Positions 1-6,924 are shown, numbered from the stretch's first letter. The stretch: DNA of 10,432 bases from an uncultured Actinomycetes bacterium (GCA_937927875.1 CALEYV010000142.1:1-10432), one strand, 5' to 3'. A program made the numbers and translations. The notes: a model not told the origin generated them from the letters alone.

Positions 1-136
1 CGTCGCCAGCATCACGATCGCCGGACAGGTTGCGCCGGGGACGCCCTTCAGCCCCGATCGAATCGCCGAGACGTTCTGGACCGTTGTGCAGTCGGACGGC
101 GCCTGGCAGCCCGAGGTCCGCTTCGAGGGCAAGTAA
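1..136 (+). CDS. C-terminal end of a probable short-chain dehydrogenase/reductase (partial, 5' end outside window)
   Basis: An open frame enters from the left edge (first full codon at base 2) and ends at TAA 134-136, giving 44 residues. It reads as real protein, with a hydrophobic VASITIAGQV strand, then a PGTPFSPDRIAETFW segment and a W-x-P-E-V-R-F ending. A tail of the type 'v.G.v.pGt.f.PdrIAe.yw.l....aW..Ev.f' is, from memory, common at the C-terminus of a group of SDR-family oxidoreductases, where the last helix and strand close the substrate side. The catalytic and cofactor-binding parts lie outside the window, so the family call rests on this tail alone. A GC hairpin follows the stop codon directly. 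A different enzyme with a similar tail cannot be excluded. Confidence 0.55.
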   Translation, partial: VASITIAGQVAPGTPFSPDRIAETFWTVVQSDGAWQPEVRFEGK

Positions 137-139
137 GGA

Positions 140-158
140 CGCCGAGCCGCGTTCGGCG
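140..158 (+). terminator. Candidate terminator hairpin after the partial left-edge gene
   Basis: CGCCGA (140-145) and TCGGCG (153-158) form a perfect 6-bp stem with a 7-nt loop, beginning three bases after the TAA stop. No T-run follows, so it is not a classical intrinsic terminator. GC-rich actinobacteria often carry such U-poor hairpins at gene ends. The position supports the call, but short GC stems are frequent by chance here. Confidence 0.35.
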
Positions 159-267
159 CGCCCCGGCCGGCGCACCACACCTGGCCGCGCCCGAGGCGGC
201 GTCCCGACAGAATCATCGGGGCGTCGCCGGCCGGCGGCGCTGACAGGGTCTGACGGAGAGCGAGCCG

Positions 268-1002
268 ATGCCGGAGTTGCCGTACTACCGGGCGGATCTG
301 GCCCGGATCCATCACGAGGGCTTCGGCTTCCACGCCGATGCCGTCGCGCCGGGAATCTTGCAGCTCCTCGAGCCGGTGCTGCACGGCCGGGGGCTGGTGG
401 TCGAAATCGGCTGCGGGTCGGGGTTGCTGACGCGGTACCTCGTCGAGGCCGGCCATCGCGTGCTCGCGACCGACGCGTCGCCGGCGATGCTCGAGCTCGC
501 GCGTGCCTACGCGCCGGGAGTCGAGGGACTCGAGCAGCTGCGACTCCCCGACGACGCGGTGCCCGCGGCCGACGCCATCGTCAGTGTCGGGCACCCGCTG
601 AGCTACTTGGATGACGACGAGCAGGTTCGAGCGTCGCTGACCGCCATGGCCGAGGCCCTTCGCCCCGACGGCGTCCTGGCGTTCGACATCTGCGACTACG
701 AGTGGGGCGAAGCGCGCCGAGAGCAGGGGCCGCAGGTCTGGTCCGGCGATGACTGGCTGCTCGTCACCCGCACCTCGGTCCCCGATCGGGGGACGTTCCG
801 CCGAGACATGACGACGTTCGTTCGCCAGACCGCGGAGCTCTGGCGCCGCGACGAAGAGGTCCACGACAACGTTCTGCTCGCCACCGCGCAGCTCCCGGCG
901 CTGCTCGCCGCGGCCGGGGTCGCGGCGGAGGTCCGCTCGAGCTTCGGCAGCGAGGCCCTCCCGAGAGGCCTCGTCGCGGTCGTCGGGCGGCGACTGGACT
1001 GA
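268..1002 (+). CDS. Class I SAM-dependent methyltransferase
   Basis: This is a 244-residue protein, predicted soluble and cytoplasmic. The SAM-binding motif I is VVEIGCGSG (residues 44-52), followed by LLTRYLVEAGHRVLATD with the ribose-binding acidic residue D69 and 'SPAMLELARAYAP'. A motif IV-like segment (DAIVSVGHPLSYL, 102-114) and a post-motif LRPDGVLAFDI (131-141) complete the Rossmann core. The C-terminal part, with QTAELW near 187 and ALLAAAGV near 211, is typical of small-molecule methyltransferases of the Methyltransf_25/11 type. The ATG is supported by GGAG at 255-258 with 9-nt spacing. The gene stands between a presumed dehydrogenase and an SRPBCC gene, and a strong hairpin follows its stop, so it may be monocistronic. 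The substrate cannot be told from sequence. Confidence 0.9.
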   Translation: MPELPYYRADLARIHHEGFGFHADAVAPGILQLLEPVLHGRGLVVEIGCGSGLLTRYLVEAGHRVLATDASPAMLELARAYAPGVEGLEQLRLPDDAVPAADAIVSVGHPLSYLDDDEQVRASLTAMAEALRPDGVLAFDICDYEWGEARREQGPQVWSGDDWLLVTRTSVPDRGTFRRDMTTFVRQTAELWRRDEEVHDNVLLATAQLPALLAAAGVAAEVRSSFGSEALPRGLVAVVGRRLD

Positions 1003-1003
1003 G

Positions 1004-1023
1004 CGGGCCGTCCCTCCGGCCCG
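1004..1023 (+). terminator. Candidate terminator hairpin after the methyltransferase gene
   Basis: CGGGCCG (1004-1010) and CGGCCCG (1017-1023) form a perfect 7-bp all-GC stem around the 6-nt loop TCCCTC, starting one base after the TGA stop at 1000-1002. There is no T-tract. Position and stem strength make it the best terminator-like hairpin in the window. Confidence 0.45.
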
Positions 1024-1136
1024 TCCACGTGAATGTCCCGGTCCGGGGGCACCGCGGCGCGGTCAAGCCGATCGGGCGGAGCCCGGCCTCGCAGCAGCCC
1101 GACTCGGAACGGGCGCAGCTCGGCGCGCAGGAAGCC

Positions 1137-1149
1137 CACGGTTACCGTG
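1137..1149. promoter_or_regulatory. 13-bp perfect palindrome, possible operator and/or -10 region of the SRPBCC gene
   Basis: CACGGTTACCGTG is a perfect inverted repeat (CACGGT/ACCGTG around a central T), 33 bases before the GTG start at 1183. Inside it TACCGT (1143-1148) fits the loose actinobacterial -10 pattern TANNNT, which would give a 5' leader of about 27 nt. An operator overlapping a -10 element is a usual place for a dimeric repressor. No regulator gene is adjacent on this side, and no clear -35 element is visible. Confidence 0.35.
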
Positions 1150-1182
1150 AAGGCCGGCCCGTCCCCGACGCGAGGAGCAGCC

Positions 1183-1614
1183 GTGAAGCTCATCCACCAC
1201 GTCGTTGACGTCGCGGCGGCGAAGGCGAAGGTCTGGGCCGCGCTCACGGAGCACGACCAGATGGCGGCCTGGTGGAGCACCGAGGTCACCACACCGACGG
1301 CTGCCGTCGGCGCCATGGTGCACTGGGTGTTCGTCGGCGACTTCAACCCGGTCATGGAGATCATCACCCTCGAGCCGGAGCGGGAGCTCGGGTGGCGCTG
1401 CGTGTCAGGTCACGAGCCGTGGCAGGACAGCACCTTCCGGTTCGAGCTGGCCGACCACGACGTGGGAACCCGGCTCCGGTTCTGGCAGGACTACGCGGTG
1501 GAGCTCAGCGACGACGCCTACGGCATCTACAACTTCAACTGGGGCTACTACCTCGAGAGCCTCCGCCTGCTCTGCACGACCGGCACCGGGAAGCCGTTCG
1601 TGACGCCGGGATGA
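1183..1614 (+). CDS. SRPBCC / AHSA1-like (START-fold) protein
   Basis: This 143-residue protein has the layout of the SRPBCC superfamily, a helix-grip fold that encloses a hydrophobic ligand cavity. It opens with a first strand and 'aakaKVWAALTEHDQMAAWW' (residues 12-31), the common Vw.alT....aaWw signature of AHSA1-like members. Then come the GAMVHW strand (43-48), the MEIITLEPERELGWR turn (58-72), and a C-terminal helix from about 115 to 132 (YNFNWGYYLESLRLL). The length matches the family. GTG at 1183 is chosen because GAGGAG lies at 1172-1177 with 5-nt spacing. The upstream in-frame ATG would add an Arg/Ser/Pro-rich stretch that does not look like protein. Ligand and role are unknown; related genes often sit beside ArsR regulators, but none is present here. 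Confidence 0.85.
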   Translation: MKLIHHVVDVAAAKAKVWAALTEHDQMAAWWSTEVTTPTAAVGAMVHWVFVGDFNPVMEIITLEPERELGWRCVSGHEPWQDSTFRFELADHDVGTRLRFWQDYAVELSDDAYGIYNFNWGYYLESLRLLCTTGTGKPFVTPG

Positions 1615-1645
1615 CGAGGCGCGACCGAACGCGACCGCCCGGGTC

Positions 1646-4099
1646 TCAGGACGGCGTCGCCGCGAGGACCCGCTCGGTGGGCGGCGACTCCGGCTGGCGG
1701 CGCGGCGGGAGCAGGGTCGGGAGCGTGGCCAGCGCGCCGAGGTAGAGGAAGAGCGCGAGCACGAGGACGGCGCCGAAACCGAACGTCATGGCCAGGATGG
1801 TCGAGAGCACCGCGCCGACCACCGACGCGAAGCCGTTGACGGCCCACCCCCAGGCCACGTACTCGCGCGGGTGCTCGGTGAGCGCGGCGACGGCTCCGAT
1901 GCCGAGCGGCATGAACATGCCGAGGCACAGCCCGAGCGGGGCGAGCACCACGAGCGCGGTCAGGACGCGGACCGCCAGCGACGCCGAGAGCAGGGCGTCG
2001 GTCAGGGGCGTCAACCCGAACAGGTAGAAGAGGGCGAGCGCGGTGATCGACCCCACGAGGACGGGCAGGGCGCGGCGGGGGTTCGCCTTGATGCGCTCGC
2101 TGAGGAAGGCGCCGATGCCGGTGAACACCAAGAGGGACATGAGCGTCACGGTCAGGGAGTAGGTGGGGTAGCCGAGGAACAGCGTGAGCCGCTGGATGAG
2201 GGTGACCTCGAAGAAGATGAAGCCCAGGCCGAGCAGCGCGAAGTAGGAGGCCGACCGGCGCTTGCGGGGGAGCCGGGACCACGTCTCGCGGATGCGCAGG
2301 AACGGCAGGAGCAGGAACACGGTCGCCATCAGCACCGCGATCCCCAGCAAGAGCAGGAGCACCCGCTCGCCGACCGCCTGCTCGAAATCGAGCTTGTCGA
2401 TGGGCTTCGTGAAGTTCGAGATGACGTCACCGAACGGCGTGAAGTGCCAGAAGAACGGTCGGTTGTCGGAGATCGGCCGGACGTCGAACGGATACGAGTT
2501 GTAGAACGCGTCGAGCTGGGCCCCGTGGGCGTTGATGAGCTGGCTCACCGAGTTGCCGTCGTCCAGGCGACCGGGTGCGTACCGCAGCGTGCCGCCGGGG
2601 ACGCGGGGGAGCGCGTCCGCGAATCGGTTGATGTCGGCGGTGGTGAACGGCTGGCGCTTCACGAGGATGGTGCTGAACCGGTGGCCGTTGATGTCGGGGG
2701 ATCCGGCGACGACGAGGTGCTGGCGCGGGTCGTGGATCCCGAGCTGGGCCAGGGCGTGACGGGCGGTCGCGACGTAGCGCAGGGTGCGGTTGGGCTTGTC
2801 GAGCTCGCCGAACTGGACCGCCAGCACCCCGTTGCGGCTCAGGTGCTTCAGGCTGTCGACGATCGCGTTGCTCGTGTACAGGTAGCTCTCGGACAGCACG
2901 TTGGCGTCGACGGTGGCCGCGTTGGCCGCCGCGTAGCTGTCCGGGGCCGGGAACCACACCAGCTGGTAGGGGTTGCTGCTCCGGGCCAGGTAGGAGCGGC
3001 CGTCGCCGTTGACCCAGTTGACATGTTTGTTCTGGGCCAGGTGGCCGTCGTAGCGCGCGTACTTGTCCTTGACGAGCGACCACGTCACCGGGTTCAGCTC
3101 GACGGCGTCGATATGGCGGGCCCGGTAGTAGAGCGACGTCAGCACCTCGTTGCCGCCCGCGGCCCCGATGATGAGGACCCGCCCCGGCGCGGCGCCGGTG
3201 ACCGCGAAGGGCAGCCGGCGAGGATCGGTGTTGAACCGGGTGAGCGACGCCGGGTTGCCGTTGTACTGGTAGATGCCGGAGCCGAGCAGTCCGTCGTGGT
3301 ACAGGAACCGGACGCCGACGTTGTTGGCGACGTCGACCCGGAAGATTGGGCTCCACGACGAGTACGCGGTGTTCGACGACGTGAGCTGGGCCTTGGCCCC
3401 GTCGTCGGCCACCTCGGGGAGCAGCGCGGGTTCGACGACGAGCACCCCGAGCACCACCGTGACGACGGCGCCGATCGCGACCGCGTGGATGCCCGCTCGC
3501 GTCGCGATGCTCAGGCCGGTCGCGGCCAGGACGAGTCCGGCCAGCATGATCGTCGCCGGCGGGCCGATCGAGGAGATCAGCGCCACGACCACCGCGCAGG
3601 CCAGGCCGGCGCCGACGAGGTCGGCGAAGTACAAGCGGCCGATCTGGTCCGAGCGCCGCGAGAAGAGCGTGGCGACGATGACGCCGACGGAGAGGAACGA
3701 GGCGAAGATCGCTACGCAGATCCCGAGCAGGCCGGCCACCGCGCCGACCTGGCCGGCGTTGCCGTAGTCCCAGATGCTGAGGGTGTCGATCGACACCCGA
3801 GCGACGACGATGTAGCCGACCGCCACGCTCACCGCGCCGGCGAGGAAGCTCCACTGGAGGATCGTCGCGGTCGCGGCGCGTTGCAGCCGGCGCGAGACGG
3901 CGACCAGAACGCCGCCGGAGCCGATCCCGAGCAGCGCCAGCCCGATGACGAGGTACGTGTAGTAGTAGAAGAGCTTGAACGAGATCACGCGCGTGTAGCT
4001 GATCTCGAGCAGCAGCGCGGCGAAGCTCACCGCCATGATCTCGACGCCGTAGCTACGGACGGAGGACCCGGCGCGCGGGAGCTCCTCGCTGGTGGTCAT
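1646..4099 (-). CDS. Large polytopic membrane protein with central spermidine-synthase-like domain
   Basis: The 817-residue protein has three parts. An N-terminal membrane region has about seven hydrophobic segments (roughly 20-38, 47-68, 82-102, 115-143, 160-176, 182-198, 205-224). A soluble part (about 240-570) carries a spermidine-synthase-like Rossmann core. A C-terminal membrane region follows (about 577-602, 618-640, 648-664, 678-697, 708-738, 750-795). In the core, GRVLIIGAAGGNEVL (306-320) replaces the usual GGGDG loop, E334 in AVELNP is the ribose-binding acid, and NGDGRSYL (364-371) matches the adenine-side motif. Where SpeE has D-S-x-D-P, this protein reads P384-A-P-D387-S, so one catalytic Asp seems lost. 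Polyamine synthesis is therefore doubtful; SAM or nucleoside binding or a transport role is possible. ATG 4099 is preferred because AGGA precedes it by 5 nt; an in-frame ATG at 4132 lacks this. It lies 84 bp downstream of the AraC gene on the same strand. Confidence 0.85.
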   Translation of the reverse strand: MTTSEELPRAGSSVRSYGVEIMAVSFAALLLEISYTRVISFKLFYYYTYLVIGLALLGIGSGGVLVAVSRRLQRAATATILQWSFLAGAVSVAVGYIVVARVSIDTLSIWDYGNAGQVGAVAGLLGICVAIFASFLSVGVIVATLFSRRSDQIGRLYFADLVGAGLACAVVVALISSIGPPATIMLAGLVLAATGLSIATRAGIHAVAIGAVVTVVLGVLVVEPALLPEVADDGAKAQLTSSNTAYSSWSPIFRVDVANNVGVRFLYHDGLLGSGIYQYNGNPASLTRFNTDPRRLPFAVTGAAPGRVLIIGAAGGNEVLTSLYYRARHIDAVELNPVTWSLVKDKYARYDGHLAQNKHVNWVNGDGRSYLARSSNPYQLVWFPAPDSYAAANAATVDANVLSESYLYTSNAIVDSLKHLSRNGVLAVQFGELDKPNRTLRYVATARHALAQLGIHDPRQHLVVAGSPDINGHRFSTILVKRQPFTTADINRFADALPRVPGGTLRYAPGRLDDGNSVSQLINAHGAQLDAFYNSYPFDVRPISDNRPFFWHFTPFGDVISNFTKPIDKLDFEQAVGERVLLLLLGIAVLMATVFLLLPFLRIRETWSRLPRKRRSASYFALLGLGFIFFEVTLIQRLTLFLGYPTYSLTVTLMSLLVFTGIGAFLSERIKANPRRALPVLVGSITALALFYLFGLTPLTDALLSASLAVRVLTALVVLAPLGLCLGMFMPLGIGAVAALTEHPREYVAWGWAVNGFASVVGAVLSTILAMTFGFGAVLVLALFLYLGALATLPTLLPPRRQPESPPTERVLAATPS

Positions 4100-4183
4100 C
4101 GGGTTCCTATCGGACGGCCTGGCGCCGGGCACGGCGGATCATTCTGACTGACGCGTGTGCCGCTCGCCGATGCGCGGCGCCGG

Positions 4184-5020
4184 TCAGCTCGCGCCGGTCG
4201 ATGCGGTGGCACGCCGGCGGTAGGCCGACGGCGTCTCACCGCAATACCGGCGGAATGCCCTCGTGAAGGCGCTGACGCTGTCGAAACCGACACCCGTGGC
4301 CACGTCGAGGACGGTGGGGCCGGGCTCGGCCAGCCGGGCCATGCCACGGAGCAGCCGACTCTCGAGCAGGTACTGGCGCCACGTCATGCCGGTCTCGGCG
4401 GGGAATCGCCGTCGCAGCGTGCGCTCGGACATCCCGACCGCGTGGCAGACAGCGGCGGCGGTGACGTCGGCCAGGTGCTCGTTCGTGTACGCCATCACGG
4501 CCGCGGTGGCCGGGTCGGCACTGGTCGGCAGGCAGAGGGGCGTCTCGTGCTCGAGCCAGTCGAGGGCGAGCTTGGCGAGCGCCTCGAAGAAGGCGTCGGC
4601 GACAGGATCACTCGCCGGCCTCGTGATCGGCCACCGGACGCCGTAGACGATCATCTCCCGGATCACGGGCGCCGCCGCCAGCACCCGGGCCCGATCGTCG
4701 ACCCACGGGACCATGTCCGGGTCGAAGAAGACGGACACGCTGCGGACCCGTCGCAGGGTGGTGTTGTGCGGCAGCCGGGCCGGGATCCACACCGCCTGCT
4801 GGGGCGGCAGGAGGTAGTGGGCGGTCTCGGTCTCGACCTCGGCGGTCCCTTGGAACGCGTACTCGATCTGGTGCTGGGGATGGGCGTGCCAGCCGGTCGT
4901 GAGGTCCTCGCCTTCGTAGGGGAAGGTGCCGGCGCGCACCCCGGTGCCGTCGCGCAGGTCGGTCAGCGCCCGGTTGGCCGCCCAGGGCCGATCATTGGCC
5001 GGTCGCGCCGAGACGGTCAC
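4184..5020 (-). CDS. AraC-family transcriptional regulator with N-terminal cupin-like domain
   Basis: The protein has 278 residues from GTG 5020. The N-terminal half resembles the AraC_binding/cupin fold: GWHAHPQHQIEYAFQG (43-58), then LLPPQQAVWIPARLPHNTTLR (70-90), the usual sensor pattern of this class. The C-terminal half has two helix-turn-helix motifs. The first is around 184-205 (LADVTAAAVCHAVGMSERTLRRRF), the second around 237-256 (VLDVATGVGFDSVSAFTRAF), followed by the signature CGETPSAYRR (260-269). The longer open frame to 5344 runs over the divergent methyltransferase and has Ser/Arg/Thr-rich shadow composition, so it was not used. No Shine-Dalgarno is visible before the GTG, which may mean leaderless translation. 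Likely targets are its own promoter, the divergent methyltransferase 25 bp away, and perhaps the membrane gene downstream. The effector is unknown. Confidence 0.9.
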   Translation of the reverse strand: MTVSARPANDRPWAANRALTDLRDGTGVRAGTFPYEGEDLTTGWHAHPQHQIEYAFQGTAEVETETAHYLLPPQQAVWIPARLPHNTTLRRVRSVSVFFDPDMVPWVDDRARVLAAAPVIREMIVYGVRWPITRPASDPVADAFFEALAKLALDWLEHETPLCLPTSADPATAAVMAYTNEHLADVTAAAVCHAVGMSERTLRRRFPAETGMTWRQYLLESRLLRGMARLAEPGPTVLDVATGVGFDSVSAFTRAFRRYCGETPSAYRRRATASTGAS

Positions 5021-5032
5021 GAGACCCGAGGG

Positions 5033-5039
5033 TACTAAT
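5033..5039. promoter_or_regulatory. Candidate -10 element in the 25-bp divergent gap
   Basis: The only AT-rich spot between the divergent AraC (start 5020, minus) and methyltransferase (start 5046, plus) genes is TACTAAT. Read on the plus strand, TACTAA ends 7 nt before the GTG, the spacing expected of a -10 element for leaderless transcription. Its complement ATTAGTA could serve the AraC gene. The gap is too short for two ordinary promoters with leaders, so -35 elements would lie inside the opposite coding regions. Confidence 0.3.
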
Positions 5040-5045
5040 GGGTCA

Positions 5046-5843
5046 GTGAGCGCAGCCGAGCACGACGCGGTGGTCCGGCGGTCGTTCGAGGGCCAGGTGG
5101 CCATCTTCCGCGGCGAGCACTCGCCGTTCGCGCGTCGCACCGCCTCGACGCTGGCGTGGCTCGAGCCGCTCGAGCCCGACATGCTCGCGCTCGACGTGGC
5201 GTGCGGGGCCGGCCACGCGGCGGAGGTCGCCGCGCCCCACGTTCGGCAGGTCGTGGGAGTCGACCTGACGCCCGCGCTCCTCGACGTCGCGGCCGATCGG
5301 CTCCGGGACGCCGGGATCGCCAACGTGCTCCTCCAGGTCGGCAACGCGGCCGACCTGCCGTTCCTCGATGCGTCGTTCGACCTCGTCTTCTGCCGCAGCG
5401 CGCTGCATCACTTCGCGAGCCCCCGGCCCGCGGTGGCCGAGATGGCACGGGTCTGCCGGCCGGGGGGCCGCGTCGTCGTGGCGGACATGGTGGCGCCGAG
5501 CGCCGAGCTGCGGGAGCCGTTCGACAGCCTCCACCGTCTGATCGATCCGTCGCACGCGGGCGTGCTGCTCGAAGCCGAGCTGGCCGAGCTCCTGGGCTCG
5601 GTGGTGGGCCCGATCTCTTACGCCGAGACCGGCGAGCCGCTGACGATCGACATCAACCACGTGCTCACCGGGGTCGCGGACCGAGACGCCGTCGCCGCCG
5701 CGCTGGACGCCGAGCTGGAGGGTGGGCCGGCGACGGGGTTCGTCCCGACTCGCGTCGACGGCACCGTGATGGTCTCGTTCACGTTCACCGTCGTCCACGC
5801 GGCACGCCCGGAACTCCCCGCGGTTGCCTCGCCGGGGCGCTGA
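5046..5843 (+). CDS. Class I SAM-dependent methyltransferase (UbiE/Methyltransf_11 type)
   Basis: The protein has 265 residues from GTG 5046. Motif I is ALDVACGAGHAAE (48-60), with the acidic ribose-binding residue D73 in GVDLTPALLDVA. Motif II/III-like segments are NAADLPFLDASFDLVFCRSALHH split over 100-122, and the conserved 'MARVCRPGGRVVVAD' runs from 133 to 147. This is the classic pattern of UbiE-like small-molecule methyltransferases. The C-terminal part after about 155 is a variable substrate lid, with FVPTRVDGTVMVSF near 232-245. The purine run GAGGG (5028-5032) is 13 nt from the start, rather far, so translation may be leaderless. Longer in-frame starts would overlap the AraC gene. 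The tight divergent pairing suggests AraC control. The substrate is unknown; the gene should not be called ubiE. Confidence 0.9.
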   Translation: MSAAEHDAVVRRSFEGQVAIFRGEHSPFARRTASTLAWLEPLEPDMLALDVACGAGHAAEVAAPHVRQVVGVDLTPALLDVAADRLRDAGIANVLLQVGNAADLPFLDASFDLVFCRSALHHFASPRPAVAEMARVCRPGGRVVVADMVAPSAELREPFDSLHRLIDPSHAGVLLEAELAELLGSVVGPISYAETGEPLTIDINHVLTGVADRDAVAAALDAELEGGPATGFVPTRVDGTVMVSFTFTVVHAARPELPAVASPGR

Positions 5844-5861
5844 TCGCCGCACTCCGCGCCG

Positions 5862-5879
5862 GTCACCCGGCCGGGTGGC
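5862..5879 (+). terminator. Candidate hairpin after the second methyltransferase
   Basis: CACCCGG/CCGGGTG (5864-5877) is a perfect palindrome that can fold as a 5-bp stem with a GGCC loop. A T:G wobble and a G:C pair (5863/5878, 5862/5879) extend it to 7 pairs. It lies 18 bases after the stop codon. No T-run follows. It could equally be a symmetric protein-binding site upstream of the cupin gene. Confidence 0.3.
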
Positions 5880-5906
5880 GCTCGCTCGACGGTCACCTCG
5901 TCCCGC

Positions 5907-5936
5907 TTGTCCGACGCCGTCGAGCGCCGGTAGAAC
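5907..5936 (+). promoter_or_regulatory. Candidate sigma-70-type promoter for the cupin gene
   Basis: TTGTCC (5907-5912, four of six to TTGACA) and TAGAAC (5931-5936, four of six to TATAAT) are 18 bases apart, placed before the cupin GTG at 5972. The expected start site near 5943 gives a leader of about 29 nt containing the GGAG Shine-Dalgarno. Together with the hairpin at 5862-5879, this suggests that a new transcription unit starts here. Confidence 0.38.
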
Positions 5937-5971
5937 ACAGGGGCCGGTCGACCTCGAGCAGGAGCGCCCCC

Positions 5972-6337
5972 GTGCCAAGACCCGAGAGCAAGCGCTTTGA
6001 CCAGCCCGACGAGACGCGGCCGTTCCAGGCTCAGAAGGGCAAGGTCGAGCTCGTCAACCTGGGTGGCGGCGTCGTCGGGCGCGGCACGTTCGAGCCCGGC
6101 TGGCGGTGGTCCGAGCACGTGAAGCCGATCGCCGGCACCGAGAGCTGCCAGAACGCGCACCTCACGTATGTGATCTCGGGCCGGCAGCGGGTCCGGATGG
6201 ACGACGGCACCGAGATGGAAGTCGGGCCCGGCGACGTCGTGTACATCCCGGCTGGGCACGACGGCTGGACGGTGGGCGACGAGCCCTGCGTCGCCCTCGA
6301 CTTCGCCGGGATGGGCGATTACGCCAAGCCCCGTTGA
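5972..6337 (+). CDS. Small single-domain cupin protein
   Basis: The protein has 121 residues. It shows a jelly-roll cupin: GRGTFEPGWRWSEHVKPI (36-53), then ESCQNAHLTYVISGRQRVR split around 57-75, and the second cupin motif GPGDVVYIPAGHDGW (85-99), which fits G-x5-P-x-G. H49, H64 and H96 are possible metal ligands. The Glu of the canonical first motif (HxH-x3-E-x6-G) is not present, as position 63 is Ala. Proteins of this look are, from memory, common small stand-alone cupins in actinobacteria without a defined reaction. GTG 5972 is preferred because GGAG at 5961-5964 is 7 nt upstream; the frame stays open further upstream but only as a shadow of the methyltransferase gene. A candidate promoter lies just before it. 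Function is unknown beyond the fold. Confidence 0.85.
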   Translation: MPRPESKRFDQPDETRPFQAQKGKVELVNLGGGVVGRGTFEPGWRWSEHVKPIAGTESCQNAHLTYVISGRQRVRMDDGTEMEVGPGDVVYIPAGHDGWTVGDEPCVALDFAGMGDYAKPR

Positions 6338-6381
6338 CGGGAGCGCGCCGCGCGGCGACGCGTTCCTGAGCGAGGCGCCCG

Positions 6382-6924
6382 GTGCCGAGCTACGTCGCCT
6401 TGTTGCGGGCGGTCAACGTCGGGGGCCGGAACCGGGTGGCCATGGCCCAGCTCCGGGCCACCCTCGAGGCGCTCGGGCACGAGGACGTGTCGACGTACGT
6501 CCAGAGCGGCAACGTGGTGTTCCGGAGCCCGTCGAGGTCCGTCTCGTCGGTCCGGAGCGGCCTCGAGCGGGCGATCCAGGACGACTTCGGCCTGGATGTG
6601 GTCGTCATCGTCCGCACCCGGGCGGAGCTCGCCGGTGTGGTCGAGCGCAACCCGTTCCGGATCTCGCGGGCCACCGAGCCGCAGCTGCACGTGGCGTTCC
6701 TGGCCGATCGGCCCACTCGACCGTCGGTCGCCCGGCTCGACCCCGAGCGCTCACCGCCTGACGAGTTCGCGGTCGTCGACCGCCAGGTGTATCTGCGGTG
6801 CCCGAACGGGATGGGGCGCACCAAGCTCACCAATGACTACCTCGAGCGCCAGCTCGGGACGAGCGCCACGGTGCGGAACTGGCGGACGGTGAACGAGCTC
6901 CGCCGGCTCGTCGAGTCCCGTTGA
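6382..6924 (+). CDS. DUF1697 family protein
   Basis: The 180-residue protein carries all the hallmark motifs of DUF1697: YVALLRAVNVGG (4-15), the VSTYVQSGNVVF block (36-47), PNGMGRTKLTNDYLER (141-156) and TVRNWRTVNEL (163-173). Length is as usual for the family. The molecular function of the family is not established; it is widespread in bacteria as a soluble protein. GTG 6382 has GAGG at 6372-6375 with 6-nt spacing, and the encoded MPSYVALLRAVN start is the normal N-terminus. It follows the cupin gene after 44 bp on the same strand, close enough for co-transcription, but the two families have no known joint role. Confidence 0.92.
   Translation: MPSYVALLRAVNVGGRNRVAMAQLRATLEALGHEDVSTYVQSGNVVFRSPSRSVSSVRSGLERAIQDDFGLDVVVIVRTRAELAGVVERNPFRISRATEPQLHVAFLADRPTRPSVARLDPERSPPDEFAVVDRQVYLRCPNGMGRTKLTNDYLERQLGTSATVRNWRTVNELRRLVESR

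Noticed and set aside
225..236. Palindrome CGCCGGCCGGCG upstream of the first methyltransferase
   Set aside because: Pure GC palindromes of this length are common in such DNA and this one has no supporting position or partner site.
30..614. 194-codon plus-strand frame over the first methyltransferase
   Set aside because: It overlaps the well-supported gene at 268-1002 in another frame and is Arg/Pro/Gly-rich with no family resemblance.
1033..1182. N-terminal extension of the SRPBCC protein from the ATG at 1033
   Set aside because: The added 50 residues are Arg/Ser/Pro-rich, while GTG 1183 has an excellent GAGGAG site and matches the normal family N-terminus.
4117..4130. Near-palindrome GCCTGGCGCCGGGC upstream of the membrane protein gene
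   Set aside because: It is imperfect and GC-only, and also overlaps the region a longer start would encode; not enough to call an operator.
1871..4147. 758-codon open frame on the plus strand opposite the membrane SpeE-like gene
   Set aside because: It mirrors the minus-strand gene and its product is an Asp/Glu/Arg/Gly/Gln-rich string with no hydrophobic core or motif. Long antisense frames are expected opposite GC-rich genes, and the minus-strand product has clear membrane and Rossmann features.
5038..5049. Micro-ORF ATG-GGT-CAG-TGA overlapping the methyltransferase GTG
   Set aside because: It has only three codons and no ribosome binding site; most likely a chance arrangement.
5021..5344. 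N-terminal extension of the AraC regulator
   Set aside because: It lies over the divergent methyltransferase, including its SAM motif, and is Ser/Thr/Arg-rich shadow sequence.
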